Below are positions 44,148-55,478 of a DNA stretch of 64,000 nt, piece after piece. The translations under genes were made by a program, and so were the position numbers. The DNA lies in NCBI GenBank assembly GCA_047967505.1, contig CM106539.1, one strand, 5' to 3'. The notes beneath the pieces were generated by a model. The model saw only the letters and a program-made list of their open reading frames with translations, had not been told where the DNA came from and ran no database searches. Position 1 is the first letter of the stretch, and the number at the start of each line of letters is the position of its first letter. The DNA comes from Dipteris shenzhenensis. Lineage: Eukaryota; Polypodiophyta; Polypodiopsida; Gleicheniales.

Positions 44148-45689
44148 CAAGGCAATTATGCATCCTCTAGTAGACAGGGTGATGACAGAAATGAGCATTT
44201 GTTTATGGTGCAGCATATGACAAATTCTGTAATAAGTGCAGAAGAAAGCAATGATGTGTGGTATGTTGACTCGGGTGCATCAAACCACATGACAGGTCAC
44301 GCTGAATGGATGCAGGATGCAAGAAAAATGGAAAAACCAGGATTTGTGGAGACTGGTGATGATACTGCACATCCTATTGTGCAGATTGGCAAAATTCCTT
44401 TGTTTATGCAGGATGGGAAAAAGAAATACTTGCCTGATGTATTTCATGTCCCGAACATCACCAAGAACCTGGTTTCTGTTGGTCAAATGGTTGAGCAGGG
44501 CTTGCAGGTTAGATTTAATCCTCATGGATGCTTTTTTGAGGATATGAAAAATAACGGTCGCTTGATAGCAAAAGGAAAGAAGAAGGGCAGGATGTTTACG
44601 TTGGATGCAGACATGCCTGAATTGAGTGCAGCAATGTTTGCACATGGGACCGGTGTAGTTGCAGATATTGATATCTGGCACAAACGCATTGGTCATGTTA
44701 ATATACAGCGACTAAAATCAATGCAAGCCCAAAATATTGTTGCAGGATTGCCTAAATTCAAGGTTGCAGAAATGCACAAGGTTTGTAAAGCCTGTCAATT
44801 TGGGAAACAGGCAAGGAAACCTTTTCCTAGGCATGTTCAAGAGAGTAAAAAGCCATTGGAATTAATCCACTCTGATGTGTGGACTACAAAAGCTGCATCT
44901 ATTGGAGGCTGTCACTATTTTGTCACATTTATTGATGACTTCAGCAAAAAACTGTGGGTGTATTTTATGAAAAAGAAAAGTGAAGTGTTTGGGCACTTCA
45001 AAGCTTTCAAAGCTATGGTTGAAAAAGAAACAGGCCTGCAAATAAAATGCCTAAGGTCAGATGGAGGGGGAGAGTACCTCTCAAATGAGTTTGCAAGGTT
45101 CTTGCAGGAGCATGGTATAAAGCAACAATATTCATGCAGTCATACCCCACAGCAAAATGGAATTGCAGAAAGGAAAAACAGGCATATTGGAGAGGTATCT
45201 CGGGTTATGCTAAATGAAAAAGATCTACCAGATTATTATTGGGCTGAAGCAGTTGCTACAGCAGTCTATATAATGAACAGGACTCCCATTGCAGCAATAC
45301 ATGGCATGACGCCAGAGGAGATGTATACTGGTAGGAAACCAGATATTTCTCATTTGACAATTTTTGGTTGCATTGCCTATGTCCATGTGCCAGATGAGTT
45401 GAGGTCCAAGTTGGATCCAAAAGCTGAGAAGTGCGTCTTCATTGGTTATTCTTTGCAGCAGAAAGGGTATAGATGCTATAACCCTTCTACACGTAAGTTC
45501 ACAGTGAGCAAAGATGTTGTTTTTTATGAGATGAGTAGCTGGTATAAACCAGTAAATGTGATGATTGATGTAGATGCACAGAATGGTAATGCTGCGCACA
45601 GAATTCACAGCAGCAATCACAAAACATCAGTGGACCTGGAGTGTCCTCTAGCAGTGGTTCACATACTTCGCCATGGACAGGCAGATTGA
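44148..45689 (+). pseudogene. copia protease and integrase
   Basis: The frame continues from the gag stop. Protease: WYVDSGASNHMTG, catalytic Asp codon at 44268. The GAG-pre-integrase HHCC zinc region (WHKRIGHVN...KACQFGK) is followed by the integrase core with D (HSDVW, 44874), D (LRSDGGGEY, 45060) and E (GIAERKNR, 45168), so the DDE triad is intact. A missing base near 45631-45633 sends this frame to a stop at 45689 while the true frame continues as the RT ORF. Confidence 0.93.
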
Positions 45690-47608
45690 GATCAGGAGAA
45701 TCCCCTCAAAGCAATGCAGAGAGTGGTACGCAGGTATCACGAAAAGGAAAAGAGAAGGTAGATCAGCCCATGTATGATGTGAATGCAGGTCACTCTTGTG
45801 TGGATGGTGAATCTAGTGGCTCAGAACAAAGCATTGATGATGAGTTGGGTATTCCTTCTGTTGTTACACCTGGAGTAAGGAAGACCAGGGATGTTTTGAG
45901 AGCACCTGGAAGTGAGCCTATTTTGCGTAGGTCTACCAGGGTTAGGTATCCTGTGGATAGGCTGAAATATGATGGATTTACAGCCATTCACTATGCCTAT
46001 ATGGTCAAAGTGATACAGGAACTAGAACCCACTTCTTTTGAGCAAGCCATGGGAAATGAAAAATGGGAGAAAGCCATGGATGAAGAAATGGATGCCTTGG
46101 ATGCTAATGCTACATGGGAATTGGTGCCTTTGCCTAAAGGCAAGAATGCAATTGGTTGTAAGTGGGTTTATAAGATCAAGCACAATGCAGATGGTTCTGT
46201 GAATAGATACAAGGCAAGATTAGTTGTCAAGGGGTATGCACAGACATATGGCATTGATTATGAAGAAACTTTCAGCCCGGTTGCAAGGATGGCAACCGTA
46301 AGAGCAGTCATTGCTATGGCTGCATCAAAGGGATGGTCTTTACATCAGATGGATGTAAAGAATGCCTTCTTGCATGGTGATTTGCAAGAAGAGGTCTTTA
46401 TGGAGCAGCCAGCAGGTTATGTTCATGCTATTCATCCTGAGTTTGTTTGCACGTTGAAGAAAGCCTTGTATGGCTTGAAGCAAGCACCTAGAGCATGGTC
46501 TGACAAGATAGGACAGTATCTTGTCACTATTGGCTTTCAGATTTCCAAGGCAGATTTCTCACTCTATGTGAGAAAAACAGAGAAAGGGATTATGCTGCTT
46601 GTCATTTATGTTGATGATTTGATCATCACAGGTGATAGTGATGAAGATATCCTTCATGTGAAAATGCTATTGAAGCAGAAGTTTGAGATGAAGGATTTGG
46701 GAGAGCTGCGTTATTTGTTGGGCATTGAGGTGATTAGATCACCAAGTGGGATACAGCTCTTGCAGAGGCAGTATGGATTGGACATGCTGTCCAAATATGG
46801 GATGACAGGCTGTAAGCCTATTTCAGTTCCTTTGGAGCAGAATGTGAAGCTGAGCGCAGATGCAGGTGAGCTTCTAGAAGACCCTACTATGTACAAACGC
46901 AGAGTAGGAAGTTTGATTTACATGACTATTACCAGGCCAGATTTGAGCTATGCTGTTGGGTTGGTAAGTCAGTTTATGCAGGCTCCAAGGAAACCGCATT
47001 TGGATGCGGCTAGACGCATACTCAGGTATGTGAAGTCCACATTGCAGTATGGACTATTTTATGAGGCTGGGGTTCAGATACAGTTGCATGGATACACTGA
47101 TGCTGATTGGGCTGGTAGTGTTTCTGATAGACGATCTACCAGTGGATATATGTTCTCTTTTGGGAGTGCTGCAGTCACTTGGAGCAGCAAGAAACAGCCT
47201 ACAGTTGCCTTGTCGAGCACAGAGGCTGAGTACAGGGGTGCAGCAATGGCTACATGTGAGGTAGCTTGGTTGCATAAGCTACTCTATGATATGCATCAGT
47301 CTACAGATGGGCCAGTTGTCATTTACTGTGACAACATGAGCAGTATACACTTGGCAAAGAACCTAGTCTTTCATGCCAGAACAAAGCACATTGAGGTGCA
47401 TTATCACTATGTGCGGGAGAAGGTTTTACTAGGTCTTATTGATCTAGTTTATGTCAGCACAGAGGATCAGGTAGCTGACATATTCACGAAAGCATTGGGC
47501 ACAGAGAAGCTGCGCAAGTTCAGAGACCTGCTTGGTGTGCAAGAATTGGGATTGAGCTCGGGGGGGAGTGTTGAGATATTGAGCTCCACTCGCGATATGC
47601 CAGGGTGA
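45641..47608 (+). pseudogene. copia reverse transcriptase and RNase H
   Basis: Long uninterrupted frame, 655 codons at most. The linker is Ser/Gly-rich. RT begins near AMDEEMDALDANATWELVPL with CKWVYKIKHNADGSVNRYKA and the catalytic YVDDLIITG (46607-46633). RNase H follows with YTDADWAGS, SSTEAEYRGA and YCDNMSSI, so its acidic residues are present. The frame ends 40 nt inside the 3' LTR. RT and RNase H look intact; the lack of a usable start and of fusion to the upstream part is the defect. Confidence 0.93.
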
Positions 47609-47920
47609 CTGTTGTGCATTTATGTCACCGACTTGTTAGCTGGAGATGCGGTTGGTACACCGCCCACGAATAATAGCTAGATGACAGCTATCCTTATCTA
47701 CACTAGTTTGTGGCTCAGTTAGTATGCCACCTTAGTTAGTTGAGTTTGGTTTGAGACCCACATATAGGGTTCTTCTATTTCTTTGTATCAGAGTTCTTTT
47801 GCTTTTCACAACTAAGAAGAGGAAAACTGTTTTCAGCCTCCACCTTTGTGTGTATTCCCCCATTGTGCATGTGAGAAAGCCGCAAGTGAGACTCCTTCCC
47901 TCTCTCCCACAATCTTCACA
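47569..47920 (+). repeat. copia 3' LTR
   Basis: 352 bp. Differs from the 5' LTR at six substitutions counted by eye, with no gaps, and is followed by the target duplication GTTAG. Confidence 0.96.
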
Positions 47921-48049
47921 GTTAGCCCCTTGATTATAGGAGGTTCCATAGACCTACCTTGACTATGTACTACCTACCTTAGAATCCTACCATTAGTATG
48001 ACCACTTCCTTTATATATTCACCAAACCTTAACTACTAGTTTTTAGGAG

Positions 48050-48900
48050 TTGGTGAGACATGGTGGCAGCTTGTGGATGGGGTTTCTACTGACCTTCGAG
48101 AGCCTATATCAATGGTCCCTCAAAAGGTTTCAAAAAGGAAGTCAGCATCCTAATATGGTAGATGAGTCATTTTGGTGTATACACTTTTAGTTAGCTTACT
48201 ACCCATTGTGGACTTCTAGATTACATTGAGGGTTTGTTCCATCCACTTCATTTTCTTGATAATAGAGTTGCATTTTAGTTCCATCTTCATGTTCCTTCCA
48301 TTGATTTGAGTTCTTGAGAGCATATTTGAGTGATTGTTTTAATCATATCTCATGGCCATCATGTATATGTGCATATCTATGCAACAAAAAATTCTAAGAT
48401 TTTAGATGACTAATTTTTGGATTATATCCTATAAAGGCTTCATACTTGTGTGATACCTTGAGCTAGTTCATTCAGTAACTTGTTTAACAGTAGTTGGCAT
48501 TGCTTATTTCTTCTTCCTAATATTGATTTGATAAAAGTTTTTCATTCAACATGGCTCTAGCACTTTTCACCAACGTTCAGTTCTTTCTTTTTGCAATTGC
48601 ATTTTGTTGGTGTGTTTACACACATGAATTGGCTTCTTATTCCATGATCTTTGGCAAATTTCATGAATGATGTGCTCACCTCCTAAATACAACCTTGCCT
48701 AATTAGTTTTCCACTATGAATTTAATTTCTCAAAATTTACCAAATACTTAGTGCCCTTCTTTAATAAAGTAGATCCAATAGAATTTGCTATGGTCAAGAA
48801 GTCTAATGCCCCATTGACTCTTCTGGTCTAAGCATAACCCCATACATCAGTGTGTATCAAGTCACACACACACACGCGCATGCGCGCATCACCAATTAAC
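48050..48900 (-). pseudogene. Decayed copia integrase of an older element
   Basis: Minus-strand words in order: CDLIHTDVWG (about 48860-48830), HGIRSQF and VNTP (about 48630-48590), ARAMLNEK-like text (about 48560-48540), YEAFIGYNPKISHLK (about 48450-48395) and YAHIHDG. These are the copia integrase blocks from the first Asp to the region after the catalytic Glu. Many frameshifts and stops. A CACACACACGCGCATGCGCG simple repeat at 48868-48890 marks its 5' side. Confidence 0.75.
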
Positions 48901-49164
48901 TTTGAGTTTATTTTTTAAATTAATACCCATTGTAATTATTTTTCTAATTAATTCTTATCAAAGGAGAATGGACGTGGCTAACTCATTATGTATAGTATCT
49001 TGCATAATGGTAGAATTTGAAGTGGCATCAAATGGCCATGGATTAGTAGCTACTTGAATGTTAATAGACCTACTAAACCACATAATTTAACATGTATTTA
49101 TTCCATGGTAATGTATGACCCCTTGCAAGTGCTTGGGAGCATAGAAAATAGCCTAGGGCCTCTT

Positions 49165-49930
49165 CTACAAAGAGGAATAGATAGGGGCGAAATAATGGCC
49201 CTGTCTCACTGATCGAGAAAGAGGAAAGGCCTCTCCTGTGTGACCCCCAATAATCACCTGACTAGAGCTGCTTGTGTAGAGTTGAAACCCTTTGATCCAT
49301 CTCTCTAAGAAGACAAGTCTTTGCATGGTACCCTCCAAGAAGGACCATTCCATCTTGTTGTATGCCTTCTCAAAGTCAAGAAGGAGAATGGCTAGATTGT
49401 GTGACTCCACCCTGAACCAGTCCACTGCCTCCCAAAAAGTGAAGATATTATCTAGGTTGATGCACTCCTAGAAAAAATCAATATGGGTCTCGTTAATGAT
49501 GTCTAGTAAATGAGGTCTTAGACGCACGCTCAAGACCTTGGCCAAGATCTTGTAAGCCATGTTAAGAACGGTGATTGGCCTCCACTGGCAAATATCTAAC
49601 CTATCTCCCCCCTTCAGGATTAGGCATATCTAGTTTTTACTCAAGAAATGTGGGAGGGATCTAGAGTCAAAGATCTTTTGGCAGGCTAATCTCAAGGGGT
49701 TGGATACATACTCGTAGAAGTAACAAAAGAATCTTGGAATCAAGCCATCTTCTTTGGGGCACTTCTAGGCTAGAAGAGCTTGTAAGGCCTCCCAAAGCTC
49801 CTCATCAGTGAAGGGTGCCTCCAAAAGTCTGCTAAGGCTCTGCGTAACCCCATTGGTGGAACCTGCTCCCATACCATCTCTCTAGCCAAAAGAGTGGCGA
49901 GCAAAGACTCCTCCCACTTTGAATCATGAG
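49165..49930 (-). pseudogene. LINE ORF2 reverse-transcriptase fragment
   Basis: Minus-strand text reads DSFVTSTSMYP, then GDRLDICQWRPITVLNMAYKIL with AKVLSVRLRPHLLDIINETH, then LAILLLDFEKAYNKMEWSFL with EGTMQRL, and FPLSRSVRQGHYFAP. These are RT blocks 0-4 of plant L1 elements. The first acidic residue of the active site is in LLDFEKAYN. The copy stops before the F/YADD block, so it is truncated at about 49150. One TAG interrupts the frame near 49470. This is probably the 3' remainder of the LINE whose ORF1 lies at 50793-52500. Confidence 0.85.
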
Positions 49931-49965
49931 AGTTCTACTAATTCTTAATCCAAGGGGCGTCATTT

Positions 49966-49966
49966 A

Positions 49967-50001
<35 letters not shown>
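49966..50001. repeat. (AT)n microsatellite
   Basis: About 16 uninterrupted AT units between two unrelated segments. Confidence 0.95.
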
Positions 50002-50003
<2 letters not shown>

Positions 50004-50790
50004 GTTTTGGGATAGAGAAAGGGTGTGTTATAATCATGCAAAATTCATAGATAAGGGATTTGAAAAATACCCTTTGAATGCACATGATATAATAGTTTTT
50101 TATATAGTGAACCCACTGAGTGAGGTCATTATCTTGAAATACCCATGTTATCCATCCAGCCCTCTCATTTCCAGTCTGCCTGACCTACCAGTAACACTGA
50201 TATCTCCGACTAGTAGCCAAATCCATCCAACTCTGAGTTGGAAGCCTCCTCTAATAGGGTGATTATGACTTTGGATTTAGTTAGGAAGTTATAGATAGTT
50301 GCGCCTTAGGGTGGTTATGCCAAATGTCTCAAGCATCCTCATGCCTTATGACCTTAATGCCCAATGGGATCCCATGTTTGGAATGACCATTGGTAGGAAA
50401 GGATTTAAAGGGTTTCATGACTCATTGTAAAGGACCATTGGTAGGAAAGGATTTAAAGGGCTTCATGACCCATTGTAAAGGTTACCAATTTAGTCTATAT
50501 GACAAGTTCTTGCTCACTCCATCCAAGCATTGGGTGGTAGCCTTCACGGGGACATTGAGCGTAGTATTCCTTCCACAAACTTTGGTAGTTCTATTAGGTT
50601 TCAACTATCATTATCTTGTCCATTATTCCATTTTGTTGATCTTTGCTATTTTCATTCCAGGACCAAATTCTGTTGCCAATACTGTAATGATTATGCTACC
50701 CCAACTTGCTACTATCATGATTCAACCTTATCACTGCGTTTTAATTTAGGACCTGGAGGATCTGAACTGGGTAAGTGTAGAAACCGACCA
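50002..50790. other. Unassigned segment splitting the minus-strand LINE; contains a 48-bp tandem duplication
   Basis: ACCATTGGTAGGAAAGGATT is the start of a 48-bp unit present twice in tandem at 50386-50481. Other text, such as LVHYSILLIFAIFIPGPNSV on the plus strand, gives no recognised protein. It separates LINE ORF1 from ORF2 and may be a later insertion or a badly decayed part of the LINE. Confidence 0.4.
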
Positions 50791-50792
50791 CG

Positions 50793-52790
50793 CTAATACC
50801 CCCTTTTTGGGGCTACAAGATAAGAATGGTTAGCTCTAAGGGTGTGGGGTGCAAATCTGGGATTTCCAAGTAGTTCCATAGTCCCAACTGCTAAAACTCT
50901 CTCAACAAAGGCCTCCCTGCATGCATGTGGAGGCCTGAGGATTGAGCATCTGCACCCCCCCTTCTCCCCCCTCCCTCGGAGGGTATGAGAGGAAGAGGAT
51001 GAAGCTTCCATACCCATGAAGCTAACCTGTTGTGGAGGAGAGGTTGGTAGGGTGGCTTTTGCCTTGCCCTTGCTCATGGACACAAGGTCTGTGGTAGAAC
51101 CGGGGGAGATGTGTGAGGAAGAGGCTCCCAATGAGGTTACTTCTAGCTTAGCAGAAGGAGCGGAGGGGTGGAGGGTGGGTGGGTGGTGAGGGTAATCAAC
51201 TATGGGAGGGGTAGATGGAGGAGACAGGGGGAGGGAAGGCACAGAGGGGATAAGCGAGTCTTGGGGAGCTGAGGGTGAAGGATCCAAAGGTGTGAGGGAG
51301 GCTGAGTGGTATCCGTCATCACTGCTGGAAGGCTACGGTGGGGGCCACTAAGACCTCTAAGCCTCCTCCTCCTCCGCACTTGAGGGATGCTGAGGTGGGT
51401 GGGCAGGGGGCCTGAAGCTCTAAAATCCTCTGGTTATTGGTGGCGGCAGATCCAGTGGACCTAAAGACTCATATTCGAAGGGGCCTAGAGAATGTCTTGA
51501 GGTCAAAGGACTCTCTCTAGATCACCTGATACATTGGGGTCATCAACCTGGTCTCTCTATGACTAGGCCGCCTCCTATGCTCTCCTCTTATGATTGGCCC
51601 ATCATCATTGGTTCTTCTTGGCCCATTTACTCCACTTTTTCTTCCCCACCTTGGTCCACCTTTCCTCGAAAAGGCTCAGCCCATGGAGTCTAGGACTCTA
51701 GTTGCTGTTGCTAAGACCGCTGTTGAGTCTATCTAGGAGGTCATTGGGTCTCAGTCTACCACATGTCAATATGATGCCCCTGCATCTCTTGTGTGAAGGG
51801 ATGGGCCCTGCACAATCCCCTCATGCAATCTTTGGCAAGTTGCCCCTTCTGCCTACACCTCAGACACTGGCCTAGTAAACCAGAGACCTTCAATCTCTGT
51901 CAAAGGGTACTTCCCTCAAGAGTCTCCACCAAGAGCACCTCTAGGAGGGCATTGGTGCTCTCTACAACTGGTCAAAGGCAAGGAACCTTGTCATCTATGA
52001 CAACGACCACCTATGACTTTGAGGGATACACTAGAACTATGCCAACAACTCATCCAATAGAAGGAAGAATGGTCCAAGCCCCGGGAAGCCCAGCATCACC
52101 GAAAAGTGGGGAACATGGTGGGTTGTGAGTCCATGTCCTCTACTATGAATTTGTGATACCAAGGGATGAGATACACCAAATGAGGGCCCAAGAGAATAGG
52201 GCTCCTCTCTACAAGAGCCAGAGCAATATTCGAGGAGCTAGGATGGAGGAGAAAAATGCCTCCTCTATAGATGGCGACCTCTTGAATGTGGTGGCTATCT
52301 AATGCTAGGCTAGCCTAGATCCAAATCCTTGTTGATCTTTCTCCTCAAGGGGATAAGGACAACTATCTTGCCAATAACTGCCTTGTCCTATAATAGGCTC
52401 ACTTCTTGTTGTACTTGCTGCTTATCAGTGGGTGACAGGAGAATTTTGATGGCTAAGGGAGTCAAGAGTGCTACCATGGAGCCCCTCTGGCCAGACCTGA
52501 GGTCGCCACCAAAAAACGAATCATCGAGTAAAGCAAAAAAACTACACTACCCACTGAGAAAGGGAGGAAAATTGAAGGAGGAAGAGGACAAAAAAGGCCC
52601 TGGAACTGGTAGGAGTGAGAAGAAATCTCCCAAAGATAGAAGAGAGCTTGCCCACCAATGCTGAAAGGAAGTACTACTGAATCCTTGTAAAGTGAGTCGA
52701 TACAATGTGATCCACGGGGGAGACAATAAACCTGGGTGAAAGGATAGCCCCAAAGCATCTTCCATTGTAAGATACAATATTCCTAGAGAA
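50793..52790 (-). pseudogene. LINE ORF1 and 5' region, minus strand (same family as the LINE at 12.4-17.1 kb)
   Basis: The minus strand reads GGTCTGGCCAGAGGGGCTCC(A/T)TGGTAGCAC near 52500, matching 13110-13135 of the plus-strand LINE. The GQCLRCRQKGQLAKDC text near 51870-51810 corresponds to its zinc knuckle, with Gln in place of the His. A Pro/Ser-rich frame at 51287-50793 (MDPSPSAPQDSLIPSVPSLP) corresponds to the basic/Pro-rich tail. The knuckle change and frameshifts make this copy non-functional. Confidence 0.7.
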
Positions 52791-54540
52791 GCCAGTAACT
52801 ACTTCAAATGCAGAAAGGTTGTTTTACAAGGAAAAAGCCAAATGACGAAATGGAGAAAAGCACTAATGACTAAAAAGCTTAGAGCAACCAGCAAAAGCTA
52901 ACCCCTATTAGAATGTCAGTAGATGAACCTCGATTCTCTAGTGAAACTTCACGTTGGATTTTCAAGCAAAGCTTGACATATATAGTGCAGGAAAGATGGG
53001 GACAACCCTCTATGAAGTAGGTTGATGAATAATATTGTTAAAGTTCATTCTTGGAATTGCACCACATGAGAAAGAATCTAACCTATCAATGTCAACAACT
53101 TGTGCTATTGGGTAGTCAAGCCCAACACAACTCTCTAGTTAGTCGATCGTAACCGTTCAACCTATTGAATTGTTAGAACCCAAATCTTCTATCATCAGCA
53201 ACACGTAGGGAGACTAAGCGTAGGAAAAACATAAGTGACTTTGTATCCTCACTGTTTCAAATGGTTCAGTCATTACTTGGCTTCCATAGAATATGTCTTC
53301 GTCGACCATATTGAATACTCTTAACAACGACACAGAGTTGACCTCAATTCATTTTGCAAACCAATATTTAAGAGTGAGATATTATCCTGGGATTTCAAAT
53401 TTTCGTTATAGCATTCTCGTTGGTGGTCTGGGTAACATTTAAGCCATGGGTAATTTTAGAATGAAAAATGATAACAAACTCTCCCATCTCTGTCTATCAC
53501 AGTTCACACAAATTAATCTTTATAAAGATCAAAACATGGAGACACAACATCCATTCGAATCTGGAGGACAATTCCTCATTCGATTATCTCCTTTCAAAAC
53601 CTGGTATAAAAATAGGGCCAGGATACCCAAACAACTCAAGTACAGTAAAAGCCCAGAAGTCTGCGCGCATAACACAACAGGAAGCAAAAAGCTCCTCAAA
53701 CACAACACGCACTCCTCCTACAACAACAGAATCCACACCTAAAAACTTCAAGAACTACGACTTTCTGGAATAAGAGGATCGACGTTTATTGTCATGTGTG
53801 CAGCGATTCTAGTTCCCCTCTATGGCGCTAAGAAAGACATAAGAGAGACACTATAGATAGTCATGCACCCATATTCGATGCCACTAAGAAGACGCAAGAG
53901 AGACACTGTAGATACTCATGCACCGAGGCGGCATTTTCCACATTCCACAAACATTATATAGAACATCCCATAAGCATCCCTCTACAAAGTCAATGAACGA
54001 AGAAAGAAACTCAGGAAATCAAGAGCCATCTTCGCATCACCAATCAAACAATAAGCACGAAAACGAGTAGCCACACCGCTAAAGAGAACACCACAAAAGC
54101 AACACACCCTTCGATACAGTAGTAAAAAAAAATTAGACAAACCCCGAGAAACCCTTGCTTGTTGCAAACCATGTGCATATACTTCTTTAGAAAGTTTGCA
54201 ATGCCAGGAGTGACACATCGAAACGAGAACAACACGTGCCAGAAATTCTCCCAATCGCAAGCACCACCCAATCTGAAAATTATGAAAACTCCATGTAAGG
54301 CAATTTAGCTTCTTACACGAAGCACCATCGCTTAGACCTGGGCAGGGAGAGGCCCAAAAAGGTTGTAAATAACTATTGAAAGTGCAAACAATAGAATCCT
54401 GCTTGAATTCAAGACTGGCACATACACACCCACACCCACAGGACAGGCACATACACACCCACATCCACAGGACCAGCACATCACACCCACACGTTTTAGC
54501 CCCTTGATCTAAACACCCTCCTTGAATTCAGGACCGGCAC
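52791..54540. other. Unassigned region
   Basis: No gene assigned. A plus-strand open frame at 53446-53742 and a minus-strand frame at 54479-53982 are long enough to notice but match nothing I can defend. Between 53810 and 53930 a 66-bp unit with AAGACRYAAGAGAGACACT and TCATGCACC is repeated twice. At 54412-54550 short repeats of GGCACATACACACCCACA occur, followed by a T-run that is the LINE tail listed next. Confidence 0.4.
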
Positions 54541-54542
54541 AT

Positions 54543-55110
54543 ACTTTTTTTTTGGGTGAAACCAGTGACTATAAAATTAACATAAAATCAATGTACATGA
54601 CATTAGACTCCAAAAGAGAGCCTAATGGAAGCACTCAAAAACAGTGAGAAAACACTTCAAGGCTAGTAGCATCCAAATCCCTCACAGCATAACTATCATA
54701 TAAAGATTGCTTGAGGGACATTCTCAAGAAAGCATATGCCTGAGGAAACTGTTGTCCCATCCTAAAATGCCATCTATGTGTCCAAATAGTCCATAGTACC
54801 CAAAAACGAGCCCAGTGAAAGAAAAGGAGGAATGGAGACATCTGAGATGAGAAGCATCCAAACATCCAGAAGAGTTTCCCGAATCTGATAGAAGTGATCA
54901 ATATCCGAGAGTGCGGGCAAGACCATAACAAATGGGGAACTGTCTCACGATGATGAGAGCAACGGGGGCAGGAAGAGGAAGCAATACGACGTGCTTCCAG
55001 TTTCACCCCAATGAAAAAAGCTCCCACTATACATCTCCAAAAGAAAAGCCTCACTTTCAATGGCAAAACACGGTTGACATAATTAGGAAATGTTTGTGGA
55101 CTTGAGCTGC
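54543..55110 (-). mobile_element. 5'-truncated LINE, zf-RVT domain and poly(A) end
   Basis: Minus-strand frame with VLPLKVRLFFWRCIVGAFFI, CPRCSHHRETVPHLLWSCPH: the zf-RVT domain found at the C-terminus of plant L1 ORF2 (Cys-x2-Cys, His, Cys). The copy ends in an A-run on the minus strand (T-run at 54544-54553 as given). I could not identify a clear target duplication. It lies about 370 bp upstream of MED6, in the opposite orientation. Confidence 0.8.
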
Positions 55111-55478
55111 TCAAAGTAATCAACCTGATTCCCAGTCTGCCTTTGCATGGCACAGATCGGCGAGATTACAAATAAATGCTGGATTGAGATGATGGCTTTG
55201 GGTTCATCTCCGAGGCTCTGGAGTTTGAAGAAAATTGCTCTCACGCATGCCGCTCTGAGGCCGTTCGCAGAATTACTATAATTTGTATCGATGTTAGCGA
55301 TAGGCAATTGGACATTCGTGATCTTCTGAGCTAGTGGCAATTATGCGATGTTTTTGGGTTGCCGTGCTCTCATCCCTGCATGAACTGGCGGACGATTCTC
55401 AGTTATCGCCCACATTGATCCAAACGAGAGATTGACACACAAGAGAAGACCCACTTTTTATTCCTTCAGTCTTGCGCC
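55111..55478. promoter_or_regulatory. MED6 upstream region and leader
   Basis: GC-richer than its surroundings and not recognised as repeat. It should hold the MED6 promoter and 5' untranslated region. No convincing TATA box is visible, which is common for housekeeping genes. A minus-strand frame here lacks an ATG start and is not called. Confidence 0.4.

Larger units (their letters stand above)
42396..47920 (+). mobile_element. Ty1/copia retrotransposon, 5525 bp, structurally complete
   Basis: Two 352-bp LTRs (42396-42747 and 47569-47920) start TGTTGAGATAT and end CTTCACA. They are flanked by the 5-bp target duplication GTTAG (42391-42395, 47921-47925). The initiator-Met primer-binding site TGGTATCAGAGC directly follows the 5' LTR, and a purine run (CGGGGGGGAG) precedes the 3' LTR. 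The order gag, protease, integrase, RT, RNase H marks copia. By eye the LTRs differ at six positions (about 1.7%). Two frameshifts and one stop break the polyprotein, so this copy cannot make it in one piece. Confidence 0.96.

Noticed and set aside
43878-44216. Minus-strand frames over the copia gag
   Set aside because: Antisense shadows of the Arg/Gly-rich gag region, with repetitive composition.
50390-50796. Membrane-protein-like frame (LVHYSILLIFAIFIPGPNSV)
   Set aside because: Two overlapping phases are open, the start lies in a 48-bp duplication, and no transporter family motif is present.
53982-54479. Possible pentatricopeptide-repeat pseudogene on the minus strand
   Set aside because: The text KEVYAHGLQQARVSRGLSNF followed by GDAKMALDF is faintly PPR-like across two frames, but no full 35-residue repeat can be aligned, so it is not called.
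55083-55340. Minus-strand frame divergent from MED6
   Set aside because: It has no in-frame ATG at its start, overlaps the MED6 upstream region and the end of a LINE, and matches no family.
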